A DNA stretch of 64,000 bases from Antitrichia curtipendula (lineage: Eukaryota; Streptophyta; Bryopsida; Hypnales; Leucodontaceae): positions 54,636,029-54,700,028 of the forward strand of contig OX579633.1 in assembly GCA_951230915.1 (NCBI GenBank), written 5' to 3'. Made by a program: the position numbers and the translations under genes. Below are positions 23,760 through 35,500 of the stretch, piece after piece. A model generated the notes under the pieces. That model was given only the letters and a program-made list of their open reading frames with translations. It searched no databases and was not told the DNA's origin. Within the stretch, counting starts at the first letter, position 1. Each line of letters opens with the position of its first letter.

Positions 23760-23820
23760 CCTAAATGCCCAAGGCATCCAATTTTGCCCTACAAAATTTG
23801 ATGCCTTGGATATTTAGGGG
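23760..23820. repeat. Short hairpin with CCTAAATGCCC end, TTAA on right
   Basis: CCTAAATGCCCAAGGCATCC pairs imperfectly with GATGCCTTGGATATTTAGGG around a loop near GCCCTAC, and TTAA follows at 23821. It is similar in design to 22742-22813. Confidence 0.45.
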
Positions 23821-23950
23821 TTAATATGAGTTCTTAAATTGATTGCAAAAAAACTTGCAAGGAATAGGCATTTGTAAGATACCTTTTTACTATACATCAA
23901 ATGCAATTATTACAAGATGTATGATTCTAGTGATCATAAAGCGACTCCTC

Positions 23951-24386
23951 TATATTATAAGGGAATTGACATGAGTACCACACCCTTTCAAGTATTGTAC
24001 CACACCCCCTGGGTGAATTTCAGATTTCTACCACCAAATAGTTGAATTTGAGAATTTTGAATTCAAATTTGAACTAAGAGTCCTTGATTTTTGTCTAGAA
24101 CCATTAAAAAAAGGGTTGTAATTGAACAACATCCAATGAAAATGCTTAACTTGGGGAAAAATACTGCTTTTACATTTGTTTATAAAAATGATAAGCTTTT
24201 TCATTAGGTGTTGTTTAATTAGAACATTTTTATGATTCTAGACAAAATCAAGGTTTCTAAATCCAAATCTGAATTCCAAATTCTCAAATTCAACTTTTTG
24301 ATGATAGAAATCTAAAATTCATCGTGAGAGTGTGGTAGAGTACTAAAAAGGGTGTGGTACACGTATCTATTCCCATATTATAGATT
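23951..24386. mobile_element. Foldback element F with ACCACACCC ends
   Basis: Near the ends, GTACCACACCCTTT pairs with AAAGGGTGTGGTAC. The interior is also symmetric, with TTGAGAATTTTGAATTCAAA and its inverse. An element of the same family but different outer ends lies at 50198-50575, sharing phrases such as TTTGAACTNAGAGTCC and GTCTAGAA. Confidence 0.6.
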
Positions 24387-24815
24387 ACAAATCTAAGATC
24401 TTGTTGTAGGCAACATGGAATATGCCAACAATATGATCTAAATTGTGAAACAAAATTATCAAAAACTATCCATGGTGGTTTTCAATTACAAATGGTTTAA
24501 GGTTAAAATTTGTAATCCAATTAACACCTTAAATGAAATTGATATTTCATACTTGCAACCTTCGAAATAGTTTGAATTGCACTAAGATTTTGCACTATTA
24601 AGTCATTTTGAGCAATTATCCCTTGTAACAAGCATGGAAAGTTTTATTCCTGACACAGTTGAAAGAAGTGAAACAAAGCAAATTGGCACAATTTCATCAG
24701 TTTTTAAATGAACCTAACGTTTTAGTGATACTAGATCAGAGTTATCATATGATCGGACAAATCATTGCAAAGCCAATTTCCCTTCTTTGGTCACTGGCTC
24801 AAGTTGGATTTAAAT

Positions 24816-25176
24816 CAGGGTTGTCTTCCCCGACATGGCGACAACTTGACAGACTCGACGTCATAGACGGACATGAGTCCTTTTGTCCGTCTAGTAGAGT
24901 CAAACTTAAGGTTGACTTTCAAATAAAGTTCTTCCTATTTCTGATCTTGACATATTCATGTTTTATTTTTTTGAAGTATCTCAATTCAATATTCACTTAC
25001 TAGATTCTACATTTTGGATCATGTTTAAAGTACATTTCAATAATATCTTCAGTTGATAAATAGGGCCTTATTAGACAAGATTGTCACTCATACTCAACAT
25101 TTGTCATGCACGACATCAAACATCAGACAAACAACACAACAAGCAAACTCAAGCCCTGTCCGACAAGACAACTCTG
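24816..25176. mobile_element. hAT-type MITE (361 bp)
   Basis: The ends are CAGGGTTGTCTTCCCCGACA and TGTCCGACAAGACAACTCTG, near-perfect inverted repeats beginning CAGGG as in hAT elements. Directly outside are ATTTAAAT (24808-24815) and ATTTAAAA (25177-25184), an 8-bp target duplication with one mismatch. No transposase is encoded. Confidence 0.7.
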
Positions 25177-25627
25177 ATTTAAAAATTATAGCTCAACAAT
25201 GTTCTACATTGTATGCTTTTCAATTTTCATAAAAAGAAACTGATGTCTCTATTTTATCATATGCCTTGATGACAAAAAAACCATGTGCTACTACTATTCC
25301 ATGCACTGAAAAGGACAATGCCAAGTGATATTCTTAATCTAAAAATAGATAGACATAGATATTGAACAGAATCGTTAGGAAATATCCAAAATTGAACACT
25401 TACTACAAATTGTTGTCAACTTTAGATGCAACGCTGCTCTACTACAGTATGTCTTCTTTTTGTAAACAATTATTACACTATAATTTATTGAATGCACATA
25501 TGTGCACCTCCAAGAATCACTAGTAGCAGCTCTAGCATTTTGCAAATGAGAATCCTCTAAAGTGGAAAAAATGAACAAACCCGTAAAAGAGGAACTGACA
25601 AATAATTTGAAAAAAAAACACCTAACC
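25177..25627. other. AT-rich spacer
   Basis: No gene or repeat structure is recognised. Confidence 0.3.
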
Positions 25628-25850
25628 AAATGTAAGGTGGGGAGGTTCATAGATGGACCATCTAAGGGCTGAAACTAAAATTTGAGGAGGTGAAACTTTT
25701 TGAAACATTTTTCAGTAAGTTTTTCTTGAAAGGCAAAGAAGAATCAACATCTAATCTTACCCAAGTTGTTTCATATTTTTCGGAATTTTGTGAAATTAGT
25801 GATGAAAAATTTGAAGGCAAAAGGTCATAAGGCTCCTACAATGGACCACC
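25628..25850. repeat. Decayed relative of the 17130 MITE
   Basis: It shares internal phrases with 17130-17529 (TTGTTTCATATTTTT, then AAAATTTGAAGG and GTCATA) in the same order. The ends TAAGGTGGGGAGG and CCACCTCCTC are degenerate. Confidence 0.45.
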
Positions 25851-26100
25851 ACCTCCTCAAAGAATCTGCATTTTCAACAAACATGTAAATCGGCCACCTA
25901 TTTTTTACAAACTGCCAGTTTGGACTGCCGGTTTTGGACTGTGTGGCCCGACCTTGAGTGTCAAGCAATTCATCATTTGCATGCAGAAGGGTGCAATAAA
26001 ATGTCAAGGACCTCGATTCAATGCTTAATCCAATTAAAGATCAGAGTTTTCGGTTGGCGGATTCTACTTTCTGCTCATCGCAACTTACATCAAATGAATA

Positions 26101-26606
26101 TAACGCGTTATTCGTTAAATTGGTAAAAACAATGGTACCATTTTGTACTCTACCTTAATCTCAAAAAGTCACCTTAAATTAGATTTAAAGGCGTCAGATT
26201 TGATCTGAGCCACTAAAAAATTTTACCTTGCAAATTCCTCCTCTCAACTCTCAAGTGAGGACACGTGTACAAAAAAAATAAGTTTGAGCTTGGATCACCA
26301 TCCCAGGTAAATTGAGAAAATTAGTATAATTTGGGACTTTTCACTCTTTCAAATTTGCTTTCAAAAGTTTGAGGTGATCTCCTCAAACCTACATGTGTCC
26401 TCACTTGAAAGGAGGCATTTGCGAGGGAAAAAATCTTAATGGCTCAGACTGAATCGGATACCTTCAAATCTAACTTTTGGGTTTGGGGGGATAACAAAGT
26501 GGAACACTTCCTTTTCCCAATTTACTTGGGATGGTGTTTCGGTTTCAGGAGGGCACCTGAATTCCCAAAATGTAAGCTTTTTACCAAATTAACGAATAAC
26601 GCGTTA
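26101..26606. mobile_element. TA-flanked foldback element H (506 bp)
   Basis: Near-perfect inverted ends TAACGCGTTATTCGTTAAAT and ATTAACGAATAACGCGTTA are flanked by TA at 26099-26100 and 26607-26608. Long internal complementarity also exists (for example CTCAAGTGAGGACACGTGTA with ACATGTGTCCTCACTTGAAA). The interior holds GTTTGAGGTGATCTCCTCAA, close to the palindrome found in the introns of the 29.6-37.5 kb gene. A diverged partial relative lies at about 28480-28700. Confidence 0.65.
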
Positions 26607-26990
26607 TATACTTTCAACGAGTCACTGCTGAATACGCTGATATCTAATCACATGCAATTACTGGTGGACCTGGAGGACTAGAAGTTTCCGCACTCCAGAA
26701 GACTAGAGGGAGAACGTGCTGTAGTATTTAACTCGCAACTCTCGCAAATATAGATCAGCGGGCTCTACACCTTACAGCACACTTCCTCAACAGAACTCCC
26801 AGACTTTGATGAACATCGTTCTGGTCCATCTCTTGTGCATTACGACGAGTAAGGCGCCTGAGTAGTTCGTCACCACTTTATCGAAAAATTCGTTCGTTCA
26901 GTCATGCCGTTCAGTTTCAAGGTCTTGACCGCGTGCATGACTTAGCCCAGTGACATGGGAGCGCAATGGATTTGGGTGCAGCACAGAACT

Positions 26991-26997
26991 TATATAA
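26991..26997 (+). promoter_or_regulatory. TATA box of germin-like gene
   Basis: TATATAAA lies about 160 bp upstream of the germin-like ATG, a normal distance for a plant core promoter with a roughly 130-base leader. A CT-repeat tract (27059-27069) lies in the expected 5' UTR. Confidence 0.6.
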
Positions 26998-27153
26998 AGA
27001 GCGGCACTCTGGACATCAACCAGCAACAATTTATCGACTCCTTCATCACAATCCACCTCTCTCTCTCTCAGGCAACTAACCTCACGAACCACATTGATCA
27101 GTACTTGTGCTCGCCGTGCTCCAGATAAGAGACTAGTTAGCTAGCTCGCCACC

Positions 27154-27827
27154 ATGGTCATGATGAACCGCGCAATGTGGGCGACGGTGGCTGTGCTGCT
27201 CACCGTGGCTCTCGTCCATCCCATGATGGCCATGGCGGCCGACCCGGACCCCCTCCAGGACGTCTGCGTCGCCGTCATGGACTCCGGCGTCACCATCAAC
27301 GGGTTCCCTTGCACACCGATTGCTGAGGTGACGTACAAAGACTTCGTGTCCGACAAGCTGAAGTACCCAGGCGACACCAACACTGTCAACAAGGCCGCCG
27401 TCACCCCGTTGGCCGTGACGCAGTTCGTGGGCCTCAACACGCAGGGCATCTCCGCAGCGCGCATCGACTTCGCCCAGGGCGGCATCAACCCGCCGCACAT
27501 TCACCCGCGGGCGACGGAGCTGCTGATTGTGATAAGGGGGAGCTGTACGTGGGGTTCGTGAGCACCAACGGCACCATGAACATGCTGTTCCCCACCACCA
27601 TCTCTGTGGGGGAGGCGTTCGTGTTCCCCAGGGGCCTCATCCACTTCCAGCTCAACGTGGGCAAGGGCCCAGCGCTAGCATTTGCGGGGCTGAGCAGCCA
27701 GAACCCGGGCACGCAGCAGGTGGCCCCCGCTCTCTTCATGCCCGACATCAAGGACGAGGTGCTCGAGCAGGCCTTCCGCATCGACGGCCACACCGTCGAC
27801 GAGATCCAGAAGCAGTTCCGCATGTAA
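27154..27827 (+). CDS. GLP: Germin-like protein, single-base frameshift
   Basis: A secreted cupin; germins bind manganese and may act as oxalate oxidase or superoxide dismutase in the cell wall. The start is ATG at 27154 in the context CACCATGG. A signal peptide (MNRAMWATVAVLLTVALVHP region) ends near AMAADPDPLQDVCVA. Germin box 1 is NPPHIHPRATELL with the His-x-His and Glu ligands; box 2 is FPRGLIHFQLNVG. The frame breaks at the G5 run 27536-27540. The expected product needs one more G there to read through to GELYVGFVSTNG. With that base the protein would be 224 residues, typical for the family, ending QKQFRM-stop at 27827. No intron. The defect may be a real recent mutation or a homopolymer base-call error, since everything else is intact and G+C-rich like an active gene. 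Confidence 0.85.
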
Positions 27828-29550
27828 CTTTAATTCATGAATGACCGGTCCGAGCCTCTATAATGGTGGAATGATGTGACTTCATTCCCACTTGGCTGAT
27901 CAGGAATCTAGAATTGTTGGTTTTTTCACCCATGAGTTGAAAAGGCTTGGCATTGACAGAAAGCTACTTATTGTAGCCATTGTTTGAGTTTCGAGGCCAT
28001 TGGTAGCGTAGCTGTATCTTAATTAAATAAGCTTCATCGTAATACCTAGAAAATTTCCATTTCTTAGATTATACCCCCCTCCTACAACTCTAAAACGGTT
28101 GCGTATAATAAAATGATTAAGCATTCATGTCTAAGATATAGAGAGTAGAGACTCAATGTTTGTCTGTTTTGTAAGCAAGTTCCAAATCCATTTCAAACAT
28201 TAAAAGTTTCGTCAATGTCAACGTTTTGGCACATAGTGACTTGATTTTATCCAGTTTCAAAGTTAAGCTGTTTCTTTAGTTTGCTCTGAAACAGTTTGAC
28301 AAGCGTTGTTTGTTGCACGTTACTATTGCGTAACTATTCTCAAATGTACAGTGCATGTTCATTGTTGAAAAGTTGTGAAAAAAATGTACAAGTGAAGTAC
28401 ATTTGAGGAGGTGGTCCATTTTAGAGCCTAGTCCAAATTAGAGCCTCCTACCTTAGACAGTAGGGGTAGTCACGGTAGGATATCAGATTTCACCGAGGTC
28501 AGTGATCATTACAGTGGGGTTTCTAGCACAGTTCTTGGGCTTAGTTTTCCCTGAGTTCACTGAAAATAACACGATATTCGTTAATTTGGGAAAATCAGTA
28601 CATTTTGGGACTTTCAATTTCTCTACTTTTTTCTTTTGTCTCCTCAATTATCTTTCAACTTTGGTTCACCCCTTGTGTGAGTCGTGTCCACTGTTGACAG
28701 CACAACAATGCCGACCTCCTTCCATTACAAATTACCAACAACAATCATGGGTTTAGGTAACTGTGAATTGGTAGCGCGAGTGCACTTCAAATTGTGCACC
28801 CTTCTAGATGTGTCTCCTCTGCATGAGCGGCCATCGACAAAGCCCATCTAAGTTGAACCTAATTCTACCTCATGTTGTTCCACCCACCACCATCCCAAGT
28901 CCACCTCAAATACACATGTCCCCCCTCTCTCCCCATCCACAGCTTTGGGTTGCACTTCAGTATGTACTGTTAACAACAAATGCTAGATGAAATCCCCGCT
29001 TGGTCAGTTCAATAAGAAATGTTCACCAATTCCAAACTCAAGCATGTCTAAGGGGCCCTAACGACGACAACAACAACCATTGCACTTGTGTTCAATCAAC
29101 AATCCTAGGATAAAGATGGAACATGGAAAATGCAAGGAATTGGTACTGGTTACGTTTTTCACAAAAATCTGGTGACTGCATAGCCTGACAAACTCTACAG
29201 TCCTACATTGTCAATCGACGCCTTCGTCAAACAAAACCGCAATTACGATGCACATCACACTATACCCTAGTAAGTGCCCTTGTCCTAGATCATTATGTGC
29301 TCCCACATCAAAATTGGATTTTTGCAACAACAGAGGGTTGCATGAACAATAACCTTCCACTGACACAATTTCAGATGACTATCACTAACAATCACTACAA
29401 AATTCATTCACAACTCCACAATGAAGTACAGTAACAACTTCTATTGAATGCACTTCAAGTGTTCACAGAAGAGGGCAACTTCATATTATGCTCAGCAAAA
29501 CGTAACAGAAGTCCATCAAGTAATGTTTTCGTGGCACTCTGATGCAGGTA
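27828..29550. other. Spacer with MITE fragments
   Basis: Around 28384-28455, GGTCCATTTTAGAGCC ... GAGCCTCCTACCTTAG resembles one end of the TA-flanked AGGTAG MITEs. Around 28560-28700 the sequence resembles element H in decayed form. No gene is recognised. The right part may hold the 3' UTR of the minus-strand gene that ends at 29590. Confidence 0.4.
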
Positions 29551-29554
29551 GTTT

Positions 29555-32500
29555 GAGGAGATCTCCTAGATCTACATACAACTATCCTCCTATGAGCACC
29601 TGCTGCGAACCAAAATATTGGTATGGGGCCTAATAAACCTTGGGAAGGCCTGTGTCTTTCGGCCCAAGGTGCTCCATGGATCGATTGGGTTTTGACCGAG
29701 TCCTCTGACCTTCTCTGCCTCTAGCACTTTGTCCACATAATCAGGCACTAGAAGATCAGACCTACATAGGTCTAGCAAGCGCCCAAGTGCCTTCACTATG
29801 TCAGAATTTCTATTGTCATTCTTGTACCAAGAGTTGGGGAACACGCAATTGGACCTAGGGTTCAAGAAACACTTGATCGGGCTATCATCCACTATGACGG
29901 AGTTTGCCTCATTTGCCACAAAATTCTCCAAACGTAGGACGTCATTTCCATCCCATACCAGTTTCAACTCCTTAAAAAACTGCTTGTGCTTACCATTCTC
30001 CGTCATCATGACATTCCCAGTCATATCCATTAAGGTAGTGCAATGGTCCTGTGAGAAAACAAAGGACGGTCCACATTTCCCAAATAACCAGGAGACGATT
30101 GCCATAGCCATATCTTGTCCCATACAGGTCCAAACTCCCACATACGCCAGTTCCAAAAGTTCATGCAAAAACATTTGCACATTCGAGCGGGCTGTCACTA
30201 CTCTATAAATGCTCCTTGCCCCTGATTTGATTAGAGTCGGCTTCATGTACTGGAGTGTGTCATCCACTTGCGCATATTCAGCTGCATCAAGAGCAGTCGG
30301 ATGGCCCATCAAAAACTCCACACTGCATAACACATTATTTAGGTCCAGAATAACCAAACGCCTTCTAAGCACTCTTGGCATTGCTTGTGGTACTACATCC
30401 TCCGTTGTACCCTGTGCACACATGACTCGAAGTAGTTAGGGTACGTACGTGCTATATGGCACCAAATTCACATCATATTGCACTATTTACCTCTAATAGA
30501 AACATCACAAGCAGTGAGTGTATAACAAGGTGGAATCACACAATGTACACGCACCCCCGGCAAGCTTCACTTCATCCACAACCACATGCTATCTTGTGAA
30601 AGCGTGAGTAGATTTGGATGTGCGTCGGAGGAGCGCCCACACCCTCTACACCGGGAACCCCAAGGTGTGGGTCTCCACTTCTTCAAAGTGAAGTCAAGCT
30701 GCGGATCTGTTGAAAGGAATGGACATTAAAATAGAAAGCAACAGACTATTTCCACAACTGCTGCTGATTAACTTGTTGGAAATGGCATGCCTAAATGAAC
30801 GCGGGGTTCATCCGACACAAAAAGTTTCTCACTAAAACGTACTAGCCACTGATAACGGCACCAAGTTTGTGAACAAATCTGTTAGCTCTAAATCGCACAC
30901 TAACGCGGTGAAGGTGGGCATGTGAAAAATGGCAAGTACAAACTTACAGTGATTATTTCTGAGTGTGGACTGGTCACTCTCAATATTTGATAACGTCTAT
31001 AGACCTAGAAAACGCGTGCATGATTAGAGGCATGTACGAGGTGAACAACGCAAAAAAAATTGTAAAATGCTACTCACACGTCCTCAAAAGCAAAGAAATT
31101 GCAGTAAGACTTAAAGAGTACATCATACATAAACAACATGACCTCAAATTATCTACATCAAGAGATGTCCTCTAAACAGACAACTACATGGCCTCTAGTT
31201 CCGAGTACCAAATTCAAGAGATCTCCTCAAAACGTACGAGTACATGGCCTCAAGTTCCAAGTACCAAGTTTAGGAGATGTCCTCAGAACAAACAAGTTCA
31301 TGCCGTCAACTTCCCAGTACCAAACTAAGGGTATCTGCTCTAAACGAACGAGTACATGGCCTGAAGTTCCGAATAAAAAATTGAGGAAATCTCCTCAAAA
31401 TGTAGGAGTACATGCCCTTGAATTTCGAGTACAAAATTGAGGAGATCTCCTCAAACTGCACAAGTACATGCGCTCAACATCCAAGTACCAAACTGAGGAG
31501 ATCTCCTCCAAATGGACAAGTCATATGACAAGCATGAGTGCCCCCCAATGAACCTTGAAGTTAGTCCAGTTATGCACAACGACAACCATGAAATGAGGAT
31601 GTCAGGCTCGCTGCAGCTAAGAACTTCACATTCAAACCAGATGCCATCCCTTCTCCACAAAATCCCAGCGTCCATTTCCGGAGATTTACACCTACAACAC
31701 CCGCTATGGCAAATGCACGCTTCGGATTCTGAGATCGAGGTGCACATGCAATTACCAGGATTATCCAACTGCCGAATACCCTCTGCGTTCGCGAGAAATG
31801 GCTTCAATGCTACATAACCATGCTTCCGAATTGAGGAGATCATCTCAATTCTAGGAGTTCCTACTTACCTATGCATTCCGTCTGCATGCAAGAGAAAGGC
31901 GTGTGCAAAGTCAGCTATACCTTCACAGGTGTCATTGGAGGTGACGCCACTTTCTTGCCCTTCCCCTTCCTCTTCGAATGATACACAGCTGGAACCTGAG
32001 ATGGTGCAGAAATACTATTGTTGGAATTGCGCATTTCATCCAAGCCACAACTCCCAGCGCTTTTTGGGGGGGACACATCCTGAATTGGCAACCTCCGCCG
32101 ACTCCTACGAGGAGGTGCGCTCACTCCCGCATCATCTGCAGCTGTTTGTGGGGGACCTACTTCTGGCACAATTTCCTCGGTGTCAGCCGTTGCTGTTGCA
32201 TTCTTGATTCCCGTGCCCTCCTCTTTGCTGCATTTCCCCACTACTACGGGAGCATCTTCCAATCCATCCATAGCAAAAACAATATTTGGTACAGTGTACT
32301 CATCCTCGTCTGTGCCCCCATCGCTACACAGGTCTTCCTCCCCATTGCATGTGGCAAGCACACTTGCAAGGACTTCGTCAGCGCCTTGGCAACAATCAAG
32401 AGAGTTATCATTCCCCAACTGTGCAACTTCAATGGCCACTGGAATTGGAGAACGGTCTGACGGCCGAACTCCGCCAGTGACTAATAAGTGCGAGGTCGGG

Positions 32501-35500
32501 GAAACTATTGACATTGCCGCGGAGGTGTTGTGGGTCGGGTTGTTGAGTATGAGGGCGTCTTCAACGTCCACATGGCCTGTTAATTTCAACTTAACATTCT
32601 CGTTGGCAAGTATCAAATCTTGAAGACGACCACCACCTGCTCATTCATATGCACACAAAGATGAAAGGTTAACCTCACTGTCCGCTCTCAGAACTTAGAC
32701 AAAATCAAGACAAAGCTTGCAATGCACACGAGTTGTCTCCAGCCACAACCATGAAAACCCGTTTTCTGTGCAAACTTTTTCAATGCATCACAAACTCTAC
32801 TTTCTGTATGGATGCAGAAGAAGAGTAACAGAATTCTACTCATTACTCAGCGACCAACTTTAACACAACGGTAACACACAACATTCACTGACAACTCTTC
32901 TAGTTTGAGGAGCTCTCCTCTAACCCCTGCAAGGGCACCACTAGCTGTACATGATCTACCATGACAGCCATGAACTATGAACAAGAGAAACTGCGGACAA
33001 TCACTTCTATATCATGAAATGCAATTTGTATTTCAACACATCCTACGCAGCTGCCCCGACCTTAGCTTTACCTATTTGGGCAAGAAATCTCCAAACAATC
33101 TTCCAAGATTATTGAACAAGTTGAACAAGTTGACCGACGTGAATAGATTTCATACACCAATCTAGTCAATTTATTTCCAATACTCTCCAAGCGTTCCTTT
33201 TGCAAACCCGGGACCAACATGCGACTTTGATCTAGGACTACAGCATGTTTCAATCACGGAGCGATTCCCTGCGCCTCACCTGGGACTGAAGTCTTCACCG
33301 CTCCATCGTCGTTGGGGCCCCCCTCGTTCTTGGACAAAGCCGTTTCCCCTGATGTGACGTTCTTCTTTCCTAACTGTGTCTCTTTGGACAAGTTCACTAC
33401 ATCATCTGCGCCCACTGCAGTTACCTTAGCGACTGCATTTCCGACCTCAGCAACCACATTTCCGTGTGTGGTTACAGACCCTGCGCCCGCTTCCGCTGCA
33501 TGCGTCACAAAGCCATCATGGGTTTCACTTGGAGGAATGTGTAACCTCGGTTCAGAGCTATGAACATCTGGTTCGACATCATATGAAGGTCCACGGTCAC
33601 GTGAAATGGATGAAGTTTGAAATGGCTGTGAAGTTCCAAAGTTGTCCGTGGATTTGGAAAACCCTAGCTCTGCCGCACCTAGGAATTGTCCGTCAGGAGC
33701 AAACTTGCTCTTGGCCGCGGCAATACGAAGTCTCATTTCCTCCATTTTCTTGCTCTTGACCTCAGCAATATGAACTCTCTCTTCCTCCATTTGTACCTCT
33801 CTCTCAAGGGCTTCGTATTCAAGATCGCCTACTAGTGCAGGTGCAGGTGCAGTGCGTGCTCTCTTGGTTGTTGGCCCCCCCGGACTGTGGTAACTCAGCG
33901 GCACGCATTGCTGGATTGCAGTTGCCCACTCTTCGTCCGAATCATCCTGTGCAATGTTTGCATCTTCCAAGTGCCCATGACTCACACTTGTAGGGTCGAT
34001 TTCGGCAGAGTCCCATGATTGTGATGCCCCTACATTGTACTCTGCTGCAGGTTTCAGTCTCTTTGCTGGAGATGCCCCGCAACCTGCAATGCTTTCTGTT
34101 GCATTGCTTCTCTTTGCTCCATTGCGAGTGGCATTGCCCTTCATGAAATCCATGGAGTTAAGAGAACGACCCTTCTCCACAAAGCTTAGGTACTCCGACA
34201 CGTCGTCTTCGGGAAGAAAGGTGTATACATGCCTTTGGAGCATCTGCATGAAAATCAGCAATGTCATTAAATTATGCAGGCATTGGAAGTTCAAAAGATG
34301 AAATTTACTCATACTTTGCAGGGACTCTTCGGAGGAGAGGACTCACACTCTCACGTAGCACTATCTTCAAAGGTAAGAGACCAAAAGAGACACTACTTTG
34401 TAGGAGATCTCCTCAATCTAGAGAAACAGAATCCACAAGAAGGGATGGACATCTTGTTGATGACACATGCTTTGGCTACCTAACTCATATTCTAAGATGA
34501 CCCTAGTATAGAAGTTACAGCAATTAAAAGATGAGAAACACCGACTGCCACAACGTATATGAGGGTCACATCCGAGAGGAAAGACTGACAATCTAATCAC
34601 ACAAGGCATAAGCACATCTGCCAAGGAGTTTGAGGAGATCTCCTCAATCCTGACAAGTACTATGAACAACAACAGCTACACCTTCAACAAAAACCACCTA
34701 TCTTACACAAACTAACAATAAGGCTAACATAAGCAATTAACACAGTCCAGGCCGACATTACAAACAAAGAAACTACAACCTCAATGACGTTGGCGTGGAT
34801 TGCTTCCGCGTCCATGACGCGGCAACATTCGCGTCATTCCAGAAGAAATAAATCATGACACCAACTTAGAGGAGACCTCCTCAATCCGGACACAACATAT
34901 GTACATGAATTCATGAGCACCTACTACATAATAGTTTTTGGGAATTCTCACCTGACATGCCAACATTAGCTTCCTCCCCCCGTAGATGTTGTGCACGGCC
35001 TTGAAATTCGAAGAAATACAACGAAGAATCCGCAGATATGTTTCCATGCGAAATTCATTATTGTAAAAGGCTAGGCTTTCCTCTGCATACGAGTGTAGCT
35101 TCTCACAACCAAAAGCATTGTCAAACTTTGGTAAATCCCAATCCTTGTGAGCGATGTAAAAGATGGTGACAACTTTGGTCATCACGTTCGCATCTGCCTT
35201 GAAGCCCTCTATAGCGTCAGGTTGGTAGTATGCCTCCACTGGTAGCTTGTGGGTACTTTCTAATTTTCTATCAAATAATGATTGGACCTGCTTCTTTTGC
35301 GTGGAGTCGCATATCCATACCCATAGTCTAGTCTCGTACCACTTTGGGAGCTTGAAGTCTTCCAACTTCCTAACAAATTGTCCCAAAAAGGATTCTCCAC
35401 GCTAGAGCCATCTAAGCTGCCCGGTATGTTTCTGAAATCCAAAAATGCAGTCCACTCTGTCCCTGTCCTTGCACGAATATCCCTTCTACTCACCTCACTG

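Noticed and set aside
24659..25003. 114-codon plus-strand frame
   Set aside because: It runs into the hAT-type MITE at 24816 and has no family resemblance.
31150..31510. CRISPR-like array
   Set aside because: Regular repeats are present, but the repeat and the 'spacer' both recur between units and the repeat is degenerate. This is an intronic minisatellite in a plant gene.
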